Assembly: GCA_013365365.1 (NCBI GenBank)
Contig: JABVXU010000222.1
Span: 23,449-87,448, forward strand
Length of the DNA stretch: 64,000 bases
Direction: 5' to 3'
DNA from: Cruorifilaria tuberocauda
Taxonomy: Eukaryota > Nematoda > Chromadorea > Rhabditida > Onchocercidae
The notes beneath the pieces are model-generated. The model was given only the letters and a program-made list of their open reading frames with translations, had not been told where the DNA came from and searched no databases. Within the stretch, counting starts at the first letter, position 1. Each line of letters starts with the position of its first letter. The position numbers were made by a program, and so were the translations under genes. This document shows, piece after piece, positions 11,464 through 23,370 of the stretch.

Positions 11464-14400
11464 ACTGAGCTCTGGTTCGTTTCGAAGTAATCGGAATCTA
11501 ATTTCAAGTCTTCCGTGCCAGTTATAATTCATATATTCAAGAAGGAAACTTGAGCAGTTTGGTTGTTTGTTGTTTGCTAAATAATTTATTCCCAACGATT
11601 GGGAAAATCTCCTGCTTTAAATATCAGTAACCTAACAAGAATTTGGAAACATTGCTGCAAAAATCGTTTCGAGCAGTAAGAAGAATCCGGCTAAACAAGG
11701 AAAAACCGAGTATGACGAAAAATTAAAAAGAACACTTGTGCAAACTCTATTTCTTTTCATTTGTTTTAAAATATAGAGGTAAGCTTGTCGCATTCTTTTT
11801 TATCTGGATGTTTCGTATCGTTTATTTATTAACAACCATTTAAGCTGATTGCGTTTTTTTGGTATAAATTAGCAGATTTTTGCAAAATTGTAATGGTGAG
11901 TTTTTCAATTATTTGACTACTCAGACTTACGTTTTCTTTCCGGTTGCTGTACATTTTATATCAATTCGTATTTCTTTATATCTACCTCATAGGGTCACAT
12001 TTATTTGCTTTTGTCTCTCTTTATGTGTATTAATAATATTTGAATCATTCATTGATTCAGTTTTTAATATAATGAGAAAAAATATTTAATAATGAATTTT
12101 GCAATCTGGTATTATTATAAAATGTTTCCTCTCACCACGCATAATGCGAGATGTAGGAGAAAAGTAGATGAAGTCATGTGAGGTGCGGAATTATCCAGGT
12201 TGTCAGTTATAAGCGAGGATGGAAACAAGCTTTATTTTTTTTCCTCTTTTGTTCGGGTTTGCGATTAATACGTTTTGATTTCAGAATGATTTTGGATTTT
12301 TGATGTAGTTTGAAATAAACATTGCCTTCATTTAATTGTTGAAAGGTAAAACGTTTCTAATCAGAATTTGCTAAGGCAAACAAAGATACGTTTGTCGAAA
12401 ATTTCGAGAGATGAAATTGAAACTTTGAATCAAGTAGTTTAGCCATGTAATTGGCAAAGGATAAATGTAAACTTTTGCATTGTAAATCAACGGCGGGGAT
12501 TAGCACATTCAAGATAAGAGAAAAATATTCACTGAATTAAAATAAAGTAATTGTTGCAGTGAACACTTCTGCGGATTTTACTGCTGTATTTAGGACAAAA
12601 AAAAACAGGTCAATCTAATTATTATAAGATGAACCGATAGTGATCACTTCAGAAAATTGTACTCAATGAGTTACTGAAGGCATGTGATGACATTCCAAAA
12701 TTTCAATGCTTGTGATGTAGTATCCCCATGCAACGAATCATACCGATAGTTTTTAAAACTAATTCGTATACCAAGTATAATTATTATAGAATCCGGAATG
12801 TAATATTGGTTGAAATGATGTTCTTATCTTTTCTACCATCCAATTCGCTTATATTCGTTCTACATCTTCATTCTCCAATAAAAAAGTTCCTCACGAGTAT
12901 TTACAACTTAAAAATGGACTCGAATCGATAGTTTTCAAAACTACCACTGGAACAGTCTAGTCATTTACTCAAGCGAGCTTTTTACCATCGTAATTGCAAT
13001 TGCTATAACTTCGTCACGATAATGGGCGCAGTAAGTATTTGAATCCATAATGCGCAGGAGAGTGCCGATGTTTCCGAATGTCTAACAGTATCAGGGATCG
13101 CTTCGAGAAGGAATAAGGATGTTACATATTGGTTTGCTTTAAGGAACCAGAGATTCTCGCCGAATGCGTCAAGAAAATGTTTAAAACTGTTGGCAGAACT
13201 TGCATTTAAAAATATTTTCCTTTATGAAACGTTGTCAGAAAGAGTATCAGACCTCTTATGCATTTGGCAACTCTTTATGAAGCAACAATTCACAACGTCA
13301 CTTATGGATAAAGATAAATAATCATGTTATGGGTTCTACTTTGAGGCGATTTATCACTTACAGTTTCCCGGAAATAAGTGCATCTAGAAAGTATTCAAAG
13401 ACTAACTTATGCGACCGATTTTTTATTTCAATTAAGCATTAAGATTTTATCTAACATATGATTGAGAAGATTGGAGAAAAGGAAATATGAGAGCGATGGT
13501 GAGATGTTGATGGACGATGAGCAAGGGACAAAGGTACTAAGTTACAATTAGCTTAGGTTGAAAAAGCAAAAATTCAGAGGTCTTGGTAAAAGAAAATAAA
13601 ATTATTTTTCTCCCAAAACGTAATACAGTGGTGAAACAAACGAAATTGGCCATATCTGATAGGGGGAAAATAACAAAACAAGATTAATTATTATGGGATT
13701 AGACGGACAGAATTTTCATCTACAACATAAAGCAGGAAGGTTATAATTACAAAGCAAAACTCTTCTATTTGTTTGTAATTGTGGAAAAAAATAAATAAAC
13801 GAGAATAAGACAAAGTGCTCTGGATCGATTGATATTTCACTTGTCTCACAAAAATCAAAATATAAATGACAGATAAAAGGAAAAACAGCAAAAGTAGCGC
13901 TACAGAGAGACCGAAATGATAAATAACATTGTGCCAAAGCAAAAAGTACAGGCAAAATGAAGGGCTGTTTCAGTAGTAACCATTTTAGAAAACTGTGAAT
14001 AGTTCACACATATGAATGGAACATATCCTGATGTAGAACAAGCGTAAAACAAGTACTTTGGAAAAATTACTTAAAGCCACAATGAAACGATTACCAATTA
14101 GTTGAAGGCAAATCAAAGTATGCAAAGTATACTGCCAGTTCAAAATATTAAAATGCAAACTTTTACAATTGTAAATTATCAATTTCGCTTCTTAATGTTC
14201 TCTTTTGTTCTAGAAAAAGTTGTATGTCAGCTATGATATGTACCATATTGTTGAAATTTTTGAACAGTACTAGTTATTTTTTTTTTCACAATTTTTAATG
14301 ATTTTTTCAATTCCCGAAATTTTGGAGTATTTTTAGGAAATGGTGACAAATGATTGGAATATTTTTTGATTGGAATTTGGAATATTGGAATATTTTTTTT

Positions 14401-15151
14401 CCAGTTACTAATTTTAAATTTTAAGGGTAATTTTAAAAACATTTTGTGTTGATTGCATGATAACTAAGTTTTTAATATTGGAATTATTAATATTCTAGCA
14501 GAAGGAATAAACAACGCTTTTCAACTTGTTGTTGAATTTTGAAATAATACATTCCAATATGCCGCATTTAACTAATTCCTTTCATTATCAACTTTTCTTT
14601 GATTTTGTTTCTTTGTTTTAATATGTCTCATTGAAATCTTATTAAACCATGATCTGCTTTAAATATCTAAAAAAGAATGATTTAGAAGAAGCTAAGATTC
14701 CAAACATTGTTTTCCATTGTTATCTACATCTATAAGCATATGACGCGAATACAATTTAGTATCCGTGTAAATAACACAAGCACATAAAACATCAAGTTAT
14801 ATTTTTCAAGTTATAATGTAAAAAACCATGTAAGCGAGCACAGAGGTCTCCCGAAATCAGTAAGCTGAAATTGTATAATAAGATTAGAATAGACAATGTA
14901 CGTTGCATTATTTTTATAATGATTTATAATCATTTTTATAATTAGAATGCTAATTAATGCAGTACAATCGTGAGACTGGCAATTGGCAATAATCCCTTTT
15001 AGGAAATATTAAATTTTATCGTAAAAATATATGAGAAATGAGAAGTGCACCATTTCTTGTCTCACTATCACCACTAATGGCAAATATTCCGCACTATCAC
15101 TTCACTATCACTCTTCGAATCGTAAACCGAATTTGAAGTGTCATAAAAATC
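11464..15151. other. Intergenic region, mostly empty
   Basis: AT-rich DNA after TAF4. AATAAT/AATAAA-like motifs near 11580 may end the TAF4 transcript. Around 14290-14400 the sequence is low-complexity, with repeated TTGGAATATTTT. A minus-strand frame of about 70 codons at 13010-13215 has ordinary amino-acid composition but no start codon or clean splice sites. The many short frames at 13.7-14.4 kb are hydrophobic or lysine-rich products of AT-rich DNA. No gene is supported. Confidence 0.5.
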
Positions 15152-15219
15152 ATAATTCAGTTCACTTTATAAGATGCAACATAAAAAAATACTGCATCTT
15201 GTAAAGTGAACTGAATTAT
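15152..15219. repeat. Near-perfect inverted repeat, 27-bp arms
   Basis: The left arm (15152-15178) starts ATAATTCAGTTCACTTTA and the right arm (15193-15219) is its reverse complement with a single mismatch (TATAAG against TACAAG). The spacer is 14 bases and A-rich. As RNA it would form a long stable hairpin. It may be a small MITE-like element, a hairpin RNA precursor, or a chance product of local inversion. Confidence 0.85.
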
Positions 15220-15355
15220 AATTTCAGATTGATAACATATCTAATTATCGAGCTAGTTGAATATTGTCTATAGCTTATTAATATCAAAATGAATTAGATT
15301 GGTCACTTTTTTTCTTCCATTTAATCATTCTTTATTTTTCAGACGAAAATTAGAA

Positions 15356-15843
15356 ATGTGTCACATGAAATTGATTGCAATTTTTGTATTTTTGATTCTG
15401 AGTAAATTCCATGCAAAAAAAGTACCGATGAGCAAAGGGATGGAACAAGTGGCATTCAGATTCCAAATTCATTATCTATAAAAATTTTAATGAATAATAA
15501 CAGGTGAAAACTGAAGGAATATCTCCCTTTTCCTTTAGATTCGTTATTTAAATAAAGAAAAGATGGGGATTAATCTGTCACTGCTCAACGACTTCCTAAA
15601 GAAATACGATTATGGAGATACAAACGTAGCTGTAACACCAGGTGTAAGTTGTAATAACGAGAAGGAAATTTGTCAGTTGAAAAAACGGAATTAAATATTC
15701 AAATTGTAAAACATTCCGCTACTATCTATGAATCGGCTAAAAAAGAATTTGGCAAAGAAAATGCTCTTGTTCAGATCAGGAATTGCTCAACAAACTTTGA
15801 AAGTACATCATTTATCGATATGAACATGATTTACTTCTGTTAA
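15356..15843 (+). CDS. Possible small secreted orphan protein
   Basis: The ATG at 15356 lies 13 bases after a TTTTTCAG acceptor and opens MCHMKLIAIFVFLILSKFHA, a good signal peptide. A donor in the next 60 bases joins in phase to a second exon at 15539 (IRYLNKEKMGINLSLLNDFL). Read without further splicing the frame stops at 15694. If the 35-nt stretch 15642-15676 (GTGTAAG...TTTGTCAG) is an intron, the frame continues to a stop at 15843 (IQIVKHSATIYESAKKEF, then NCSTNF). The domain was not recognised. The first donor is ambiguous, both choices being weak, so this could be a decayed gene. The model needs transcript support. Confidence 0.35.
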
Positions 15844-16851
15844 ATTTGGACTGCTTTTTACTTAAAATCCAATTTGTCAAAGTTTTAAGACTTGTTGAAA
15901 TTGGAAAGTCCACAACTTTTCTAAAATCACTCTCGTAACATGTACAAATAACAGAGAGAAGTGGAAATGAAATTGTACCATCATACTGGCATTTCTCAAC
16001 AGTCCTTCTGATGAGCTACTTTAATTTTATCAACGCTTCAGGATTCGATTTGTTTTATCATCAATGTTTTTATCAGCTGGAATAACAAAACTTTCTTATT
16101 CTACTATACTTTTTTCTCTGCATTAAACTTGCTGTTGTTTTTCAGTAAAATTTTTCATAGGAAGCGGAAATGACCACTTTTTTCTTTTTTTCTTTAAAAC
16201 TTACTTGTAACAATTGGAAGTTTCATTTTTTAGCCTTATTTCTAAAGTCTTTTTTTTTTGAATAATGCAGAAGTTTAAATATCAAGAAATATAATGAAAT
16301 GCCGTTTTTAGTGTTTGTATAAATAGACAATAGATAATCAGAAGTTCGCAGAATTCCTATTTTTTGCTTTATTATTTTAGTGGAAAAATTAGCTATAGCT
16401 GAAGTAATAACTTGTTGAGCTGAAATACGAAAAGGAAGTGGATCGGCGATACATAAAAATGGAAAACTATTGCAGTAACAATTTATGAAATTTCAGGAAA
16501 TAAAAGTGCAGGAATTTTTCAGACTTTGTGGCAAGAACTCTACAGATTTCATACAATGCGAGGCCGTGTAAATCCGTGCATCATTTGGATGGTTTTCGGT
16601 AAGATAAAATATAACATTGTCGGTGTTGGCTTTGTGGCTTATCAATCTTTTTGGAATTGTTTGTGATACGTCTATTAAAGATTTTTCGGAACATACAGCG
16701 TGGTATCAGGCGAACAGTTATTCATTAGATGCATTGATTCATTGGTTGTTAAATTTCGACGTCTTAATCCATGAATTTAGAAATATTATGTCGTTTTCTC
16801 ATCCTCACAGTTATCGTAACTCTAAGTTGTAGTTGGAAATCCACAGATACA
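15844..16851. other. Upstream region of PGAP1
   Basis: AT-rich intergenic DNA with poly-T runs (for example 16250-16258). It should include the promoter and trans-splice region of the downstream gene; a CCTCACAG acceptor ends at 16810. Open frames at 16617-16832 and upstream of 16852 overlap this acceptor and are probably shadows. Confidence 0.4.
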
Positions 16852-19800
16852 ATGAAGCTACATATGAAGAACCTGTTATTGTGGACTTTCATAGTGGTTA
16901 CATTTCGTTTGTTATATATGACTGGAAACCGACCCTGGATGCGAACAAATCAGTGTGAAATGACTTACATGTATCGAATTATGAACTTTATGGTATGCAT
17001 TTGCAATTTTCAAGACTAAATAGTTTTGTGAATTTGTAAGTAGTGAAAATAATTTGTCATTATAGCGCATTGATATCAGTCTCACGAAGTTGAAGCATGA
17101 TCAAACTGAAGATATAAGGTATTCGTTTTCGAATGATTTCAGTGGCTACTCGACAATTTTGTATGGAGAAGGAGAATATGCTCGCAATTACATGTATAGT
17201 TTACTCTTTAAAAATACCGGTTTAATTATTAAGAAGTGCTCGAAAACATTTAACAGCCATGTCTGGTTTGATTCCATTTTATCGCAGGAGAACCGAGCAA
17301 GTTAATGGACTTCCCATCATTTTTGTTCCTGGCAATGCGGGTTCTTCCAAACAAGTGCGTTCTCTGGGGTCAGTACTCCATAATAAGACCGAAAGTAGGA
17401 ACTTACCGTTCACATTCGATGTATTTGCCATTGATTTCAATGAGGTTTGTTTTAATTGATTCACTTCTGCTTTCAGAGCATTTGATTTATGCATTTCATA
17501 AAATAATAGTAGCAAATTAATGTTCTGTACGTCAGAGGGGAGAAGTCAAGTTTATTTTATAATTTAATTCCATTTATTTGAAATGCGCTAAACATTTTCG
17601 TGAAGGTTCTATAGTTTTAGGAATTGTCAGGCCTGTCAGGCATGTATTTGGAACGGCAGATCAAGTATCTCGAGTTAGCGGTGAGACATATTTGGAGCAT
17701 GTATTCACCCCCACCTCATGGCATTATATTTGTTGGTCATTCAATGGGTGGTATTGTAATACGGTCTCTATTGCGTAGTATTGATTTCGATCCTAGACGG
17801 ATTGCATTTATTGTAACTCTGGGGACACCACACAAAGATGCACGTACGTCTATAAGCGATTATATTCTGCTGAAAAAAACGAGCTAATTAGTTTCATCTA
17901 ATTAGTTTTTCATTTTGTTCTGATACGTTATTTTTTTACTTTCAACCCACAACTTTTCAGCAATGGTTTTTGATTGGTATTTGAAGAACATCTATGATCG
18001 AATGCATGACAGTTGGAGGGAGCATGAAAAAAAATTAGGCAGTCTTTTGGTCTTATCAATTTCGGGTGGTTTAAAAGACCATCTTGTGCCAGAACATTTC
18101 ACTCTCGATAATGGAATTCGCCATATTTCAACTACTGCTGTAGATCGCATTGAGCTAGAGACTGATCATCTTTGTATTGTTTGGTGTAACCAGTTGGTTA
18201 GGTTTGTCGTTTGCATATTCAATTATTGTAACTGATCATTAAAAAATAAGAGATTAAATTCTGAACTAGATTGAATGTTAAAACCATTTCTAAACTGTTG
18301 TTTAGGTACATCTCGCGTCTGATGATCGAATATGCTTATAATCCAGCCTTGTTTCACGAACGTGCTGATGATGTTGTAAAGCAACTTTTTGATGCTGATG
18401 GGCTTCTCAGAGAACTAACGCCTATGAGAGTTGGTACAAGTACTGAGATTATCGTCAGGAATGAATCAATTTTTGTAGGTATAGTAAATGTATACATATT
18501 TAGCTAATATATCCCTCGTGAGATAACTAATTATTGTCATCTGTACTTCATATTTGTGGAATCCATTCAGTATTTTGTTTTCATGAAATTCGGTATCCTG
18601 TCCCTACATTGCTTGCCATTTCTGCTTCTGTGTGGCTTGTGATCATAACTTTAGTCCTGATCATTATAAAATTTTTAATGCCTGCTATACTAAGATTTCG
18701 TGAATCTTAATAATCATTCATGAACTCCTGAATTCAATCTTGTATAGTCTTATTTCACCTCTCAGGTTAAAAATGATGATGAAGATCTGAAGGAAATAAT
18801 CCTGTCATTTCCAAAGGATAGTTGGTTGTTCATCGAAAGAAGTAGTGAAAACTCATTGCGGACATTATCTGGAAAACCCATTTATTCTTTGAACAGTTTG
18901 CAACAAACGTGGTACACACTCATTCATTCGAGTGTCGCAGAACGAGTTTCGGTACATCTGAAACCTGAGAAATTTTTCAAAGCTATTGCACTTCAAGAAA
19001 ATCCAGCAAAGTTTAGTACTGTATGAAATCAAATTTTCATTATTTTAACTGGCAGGCACTTCGGAAATATTCATGGCATGAAGGTATAAAACTTCACTTT
19101 TTGTGGGTTCTATCAATTTTAAAAATTCATGTTAAAATTTGGCCCCAGAATTACAACAAATATGAGATTTTCCGGCGTTTTCTTTTCAAGATAAGATTTA
19201 AACATGTTTCAGGTTGTGCATATTGGATTAGTGTCACTACTCAAAGGCTGTTTCACATTTTTATGGGAGGCCGATTTTGCAGGTCGTGAATCTGTTGTAT
19301 TATTGCCAGTTTACTTTAAAACTCCAACTGTTGCGATTACTATATCACTGGAATTGTTGGAATCATGCAGACATACAGATGGTTAGTTTCCGTCATCCTC
19401 CCAAATTTGCAAATAGTTATTCATGATTAATAGAACTTAAAAAGATGTCTTCTACTTTAATTTAGCCGCCGCTCAGTTTCTGAACTGATCAATGAATTTT
19501 GAATATTTCAAATTTAATCTTGCTTATTATCCCCTCTTTATCACTGTGGATTTCATATGATTTGTCAAATAATAACCTAGTTCATCTAAATTTAAAATTA
19601 GTTTGATTCAATAAAAAGTTGCAAAGATTATTGTAAGTTCAGTTTTTTAATAGAATGGTTCGCAAAAGTTGAGTTTCGAAGTCAGGATCTACGACGTATA
19701 AGCAGTCTTCGTGACAGTAAAGAACTTCAAATAATTGGATATTTACTTGATAGGGAGGAAACAAAAGCTGAAATATTTTTCATTTTAAATCGACGTTGCC

Positions 19801-21750
19801 GTTTCCATGCACACCTCGATATCAGTTATTTGGACACTCTGATTGTGGTATGTTTGTGTAATCGCGATTGCGCAAAGTTACAATTCATTTTGAGTTTTTT
19901 TTTGAAACTTTTTTGATTCACAGTCTTGAAATCCTCGTATGTGGCCAATATGAGCCATTTTTAAGGTAGATAGGTAAATACTGTTATTATAATCAAGTTT
20001 GTAAATTTTTCATTTTTTTTCATTATTTTTCATCTTTAAAATTTAAGATGCTTCGAATGTATGGATCGATTGTTCCTTACATGTTTAGTATATATATTCT
20101 CAGTGCACTATCGATTTGCACTTTAAGTGGTATGCCATTTTAAATTGTGTTGTGTTGTCATGATCAAGCAAAAATTCCGTTGTCGGAAAATGTCTTGTAC
20201 GAAATATTACTGGGAAGAAAACTATCTCTACCACCATTTTCAGAGAAGTGTTATTCGAATGTCCGAGAGTACAAAATAATATTCCTTACTTTGATTTGTC
20301 ACATGTTCATCATTTACTGGAGTAATTTGTTAGTTTTTTTATAAATGAATTGGAAATTACTTGATTTATTGGAATAATAACTTACTTTTTCAGTACTATT
20401 GAGCACCTTTGTTAAAAAACATGAGGGAATCTTTATGTCTACCTAACCTTTGTAATATTTATAATATTTTCAGGGTTGATTGCTTTACCTTGTTGATCTC
20501 ATCTTTACTGATTTCATATTTTACTTATATCCTTCAGAAACTAGTGAATTTATTTATTCGACCAATGAAAAGCAGACATTCAAAAAGGTAGTTAAATACG
20601 ATCTGTTAAATTAATGATTTTAATAAAACTTGCTGGATGTGTATATACATATATAAACTTATATTAAAATGTATATTGTATGATTGATCAAAAAATAATC
20701 TGTCGAATAATACAGTTAGATAAAAAATTAGGATCATGTAGCCATATAACGATTTTTAAAACTCTTCTTTTTAATGCATTTCTACTTCTGTTTGGTCAAA
20801 TTAACAACAGTAATACTTTGCTTCATCTTTCTACAGCTCATGCTTCGATTAATTGCTGCTGATCTTTAAAATTACTTGATTAGCCAGTACAAGTCTCCCG
20901 TTTAATCCCTTTAGATAAAGAATTTAGATTTTTCTAGATTGAGAGTGATTTATTTCTTACGGAAAGTTGCGGAGTTTATTGCAGATCTGTAGAATTCAGA
21001 CGTAATTTCTTTAGTGAATTGGCACTTATTGCAACATCATTATTTATAAATTATTCGTACAACGGTTTTTTTGCGCTTCTGATAATTGTTATCTCTAGTT
21101 TATTGGTAAGTTATATATTGTTGATTAGTCTTAGAACAAAATTTAATCGTGTTATTGCGATCTCGTAGTTCTAATTCTTTTAAAATTACTTTGAGTCAAA
21201 GATAAACTTTTTGATCATGTTTTAAATTTCCTAACTTTTAATGTTGTGCTGGAGACTTTCATTTCCTTTTCAGCAACTTCTGAAAACAGACAGTGTCAGT
21301 CTTTCCACTTTTTCCCAGCTAGTTCTCTTGGTAGTCCTTCATTTTTATGTTGTTTTGGTTTATGCACCATTTGGTATTTGTTCAATATGGAACTTAGTTA
21401 CATATGGTTTATTTGCTGTTTATGAAGATCCAGCTCGCATTCCGACATACTGCATGCTTTTCTTGAAGTTTATTCAACTTTGGATGAGCAAAATCCACTT
21501 TTTTAGAGCAGTAGGTTTCTAAGTTATGATTTAAAAATTATTTTTGTTGATTAACTTTATTAAACCTAGTTTAATTTATAAAACTGTTTATTTACACTTG
21601 CAGCATTACATTTCTGTAGCTGTACTGTTGTACACTGCTCTTATCCAACCGTTTACTTGTATTGCGCAATTGGGATTTTCCTTTATCGTGGTAATTGGAC
21701 TCAATTGGTTTGTGAATAAAGGCGAATTGAAATCAAAAAAGAAGTACTAG
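16852..21750 (+). CDS. PGAP1: GPI inositol-deacylase
   Basis: Removes the acyl chain from the inositol of newly made GPI anchors in the endoplasmic reticulum, aiding export of GPI proteins. About 16 exons. The N-terminus (16852-16992) has a membrane segment followed by NQCEMTYMY. Exon 2 gives LYGEGEYA, exon 3 (17288-17444) FVPGNAGSSKQVRSLGS, and exon 4 (17621-17843) the lipase nucleophile motif GHSMGG and LGTPHKDA. Exons 5 and 6 include GLKDHLVPEH and TDHLCIVWCNQLVRYISR. The C-terminal part (20.0-21.75 kb) holds several hydrophobic membrane helices and ends in a lysine-rich tail (ELKSKKKY), which resembles an ER retrieval signal. The join of the 28-base exon at 19056-19083 to the next is not settled. 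A very short intron (20130-20168) is needed to keep frame. Roughly 800-850 residues. Confidence 0.92.
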
Positions 21751-22347
21751 CTGGTACCAATGTTTTTGTGCAAAATTTGAAAAGATTCTGAACCTCTTAA
21801 ATTATTCATTTAATTCATTAAGGAAGTTAACATTGTGTTTTCCATCAATAAGTTCATTAATTTGTTGCAGATTTGTGTGTAGAATGTTGTGTTTCGGATC
21901 GATCTCTAATTTTTTATGGGTAATATACAAATGGTCCTCTGGTTTACATTTCCTATTTATCGAATGTTTTTGTCTTACACCGTAAAAGCTTTGTCAACTG
22001 TGCAATAGCATGAAATTTTATCATTCATTACATATGTTAAACTTTTATTGTATATGCTGAAATAACTTGAACTGTTACATTCCGATTTTTTATTCAAAGT
22101 CATCACTTTACTCACATTACTGATAATTTCTATGAAGATCTTATAAATAATGTAAGGAGTCACGCGGTATATCGTAGACCTGACCAAGATTTTGGAACTT
22201 ACCAAATACGGATTTCTTCTACAGTCAATGAATAACGGTTAACCTGCTGAAGACTTTGTGTCGGACAGTTATTCTAGGTTCGCGTATCATTATACTCATT
22301 TTATTTGATGACCAAACTTCCCCCGATTAAAATCTTGAATCATACGA
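21751..22347. other. Intergenic region after PGAP1
   Basis: AT-rich DNA with the probable PGAP1 3' untranslated region. A 76-codon minus-strand frame at 21975-22205 has no recognisable features. Nothing else was seen. Confidence 0.4.
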
Positions 22348-23043
22348 ATGGTTGCAAAAACCATTTCATGTTATTCAAACACTTACTGTGGAAGTAACCA
22401 TCAAACAGTAGACTTCTCGAGGATCTTTCTGGAATTTGGCATTGAATATCAATCTCAAGTACCTCTTAGCATCCTACTTGTCCATGAACAAATTTGTCAT
22501 AAACAAAATGAGGTAGGCTCACATATCAAATCCGGATTTGATCTAAATAACGCCATAAGTAGTATTTATACTTAATGTCATTTGAACGTTTGATGGAAGT
22601 GAAAGCACAGAGTTCCACGTATCTAATATTCAGAGTGAAGTAGCTACATGTGTTACACGGGACGACGGTTTATTGTGGATAACAAAAATCCTCTTGAACA
22701 AGTATACGATATCCCGATAACATACATTTTTGTACATGAAGAGGACATATCAATTGATCAGGTGTGAGCAGGCGAAAACCTAAATTTAATCATCTAAAAC
22801 TTTATTAAGACCTTTTTCCTATTTGTATGTTACTTAAAAACTACGATTCAGTTGACTATGACCAATACCGACTGCTTTAATATCATTGTAAAAGATGACT
22901 GGGCGGACTCTTGTACGCGAGCAATGCGTATACACAAACTGGTTTAATTGACTAAGAAGGAACTTCCTACTTTACGTATTTTGCGATTGCAAATACAGTG
23001 CTATACAAAATCCTGCTTGATCAAGAAAATCGGAATTGTTTGA
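22348..23043 (+). CDS. Unrecognised small gene(s) with a duplicated exon
   Basis: Two similar exon-like segments lie in tandem. The first (22348-22512) ends with VPLSILLVHEQICHKQNE before donor GAG|GTAGGC. The second (22648-22761) reads MCYTGRRFIVDNKNPLEQ, then IPITYIFVHEEDISIDQ before donor CAG|GTGTGA. Both share a V-D...P-L/I-S/T...V-H-E pattern placed the same distance before a donor. The second copy joins in phase to 22852-22941 (LTMTNTDCFNIIVKDDWADS) and 22999-23043 (CYTKSCLIKKIGIV, stop), giving a possible 82-residue cysteine-containing protein. An ATTCAG acceptor lies 14 bases before its ATG. The first copy could be a 5' exon, a separate gene or a decayed duplicate. No family was recognised and no signal peptide is visible. 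Confidence 0.35.
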
Positions 23044-23370
23044 CTGAAGAAAAAATAAATTCTAACCGTCGCATTATAAAGCGGACGATGAATGACAAAT
23101 GCCTATTTGAAAAACGTATGTACAATAAAGCTTGTCACAAAAGTAAAACACCTTTTTCAAAAAATCGGGAATAGACGAACAAGTTAAAAAATCGAGATGA
23201 AATTTGTGTACACAAAAATAAAAGAAAAAAGCACCGCGCAAATTCACAGAAAAGCTAAAACTTTAATTGTATTACTTAATCAAAAAGGGGGCAGGAAAGG
23301 AAAGAGTGTGAGAAGACGTAAGAAACAATATTATTTTCCTATGATTACATATATGGGAATTTTGCAAAAA
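23044..23370. other. Convergent intergenic region
   Basis: Short region between the plus-strand candidate and the minus-strand Unkempt stop. A lysine-rich plus-strand frame (23197-23490) overlaps the last coding exon of Unkempt in antisense and looks like a shadow. It probably contains the Unkempt 3' untranslated region. Confidence 0.4.

Noticed and set aside
13010..13215. About 70 codons open on the minus strand with ordinary composition
   Set aside because: No start codon, no convincing acceptor or donor, and no recognised family.
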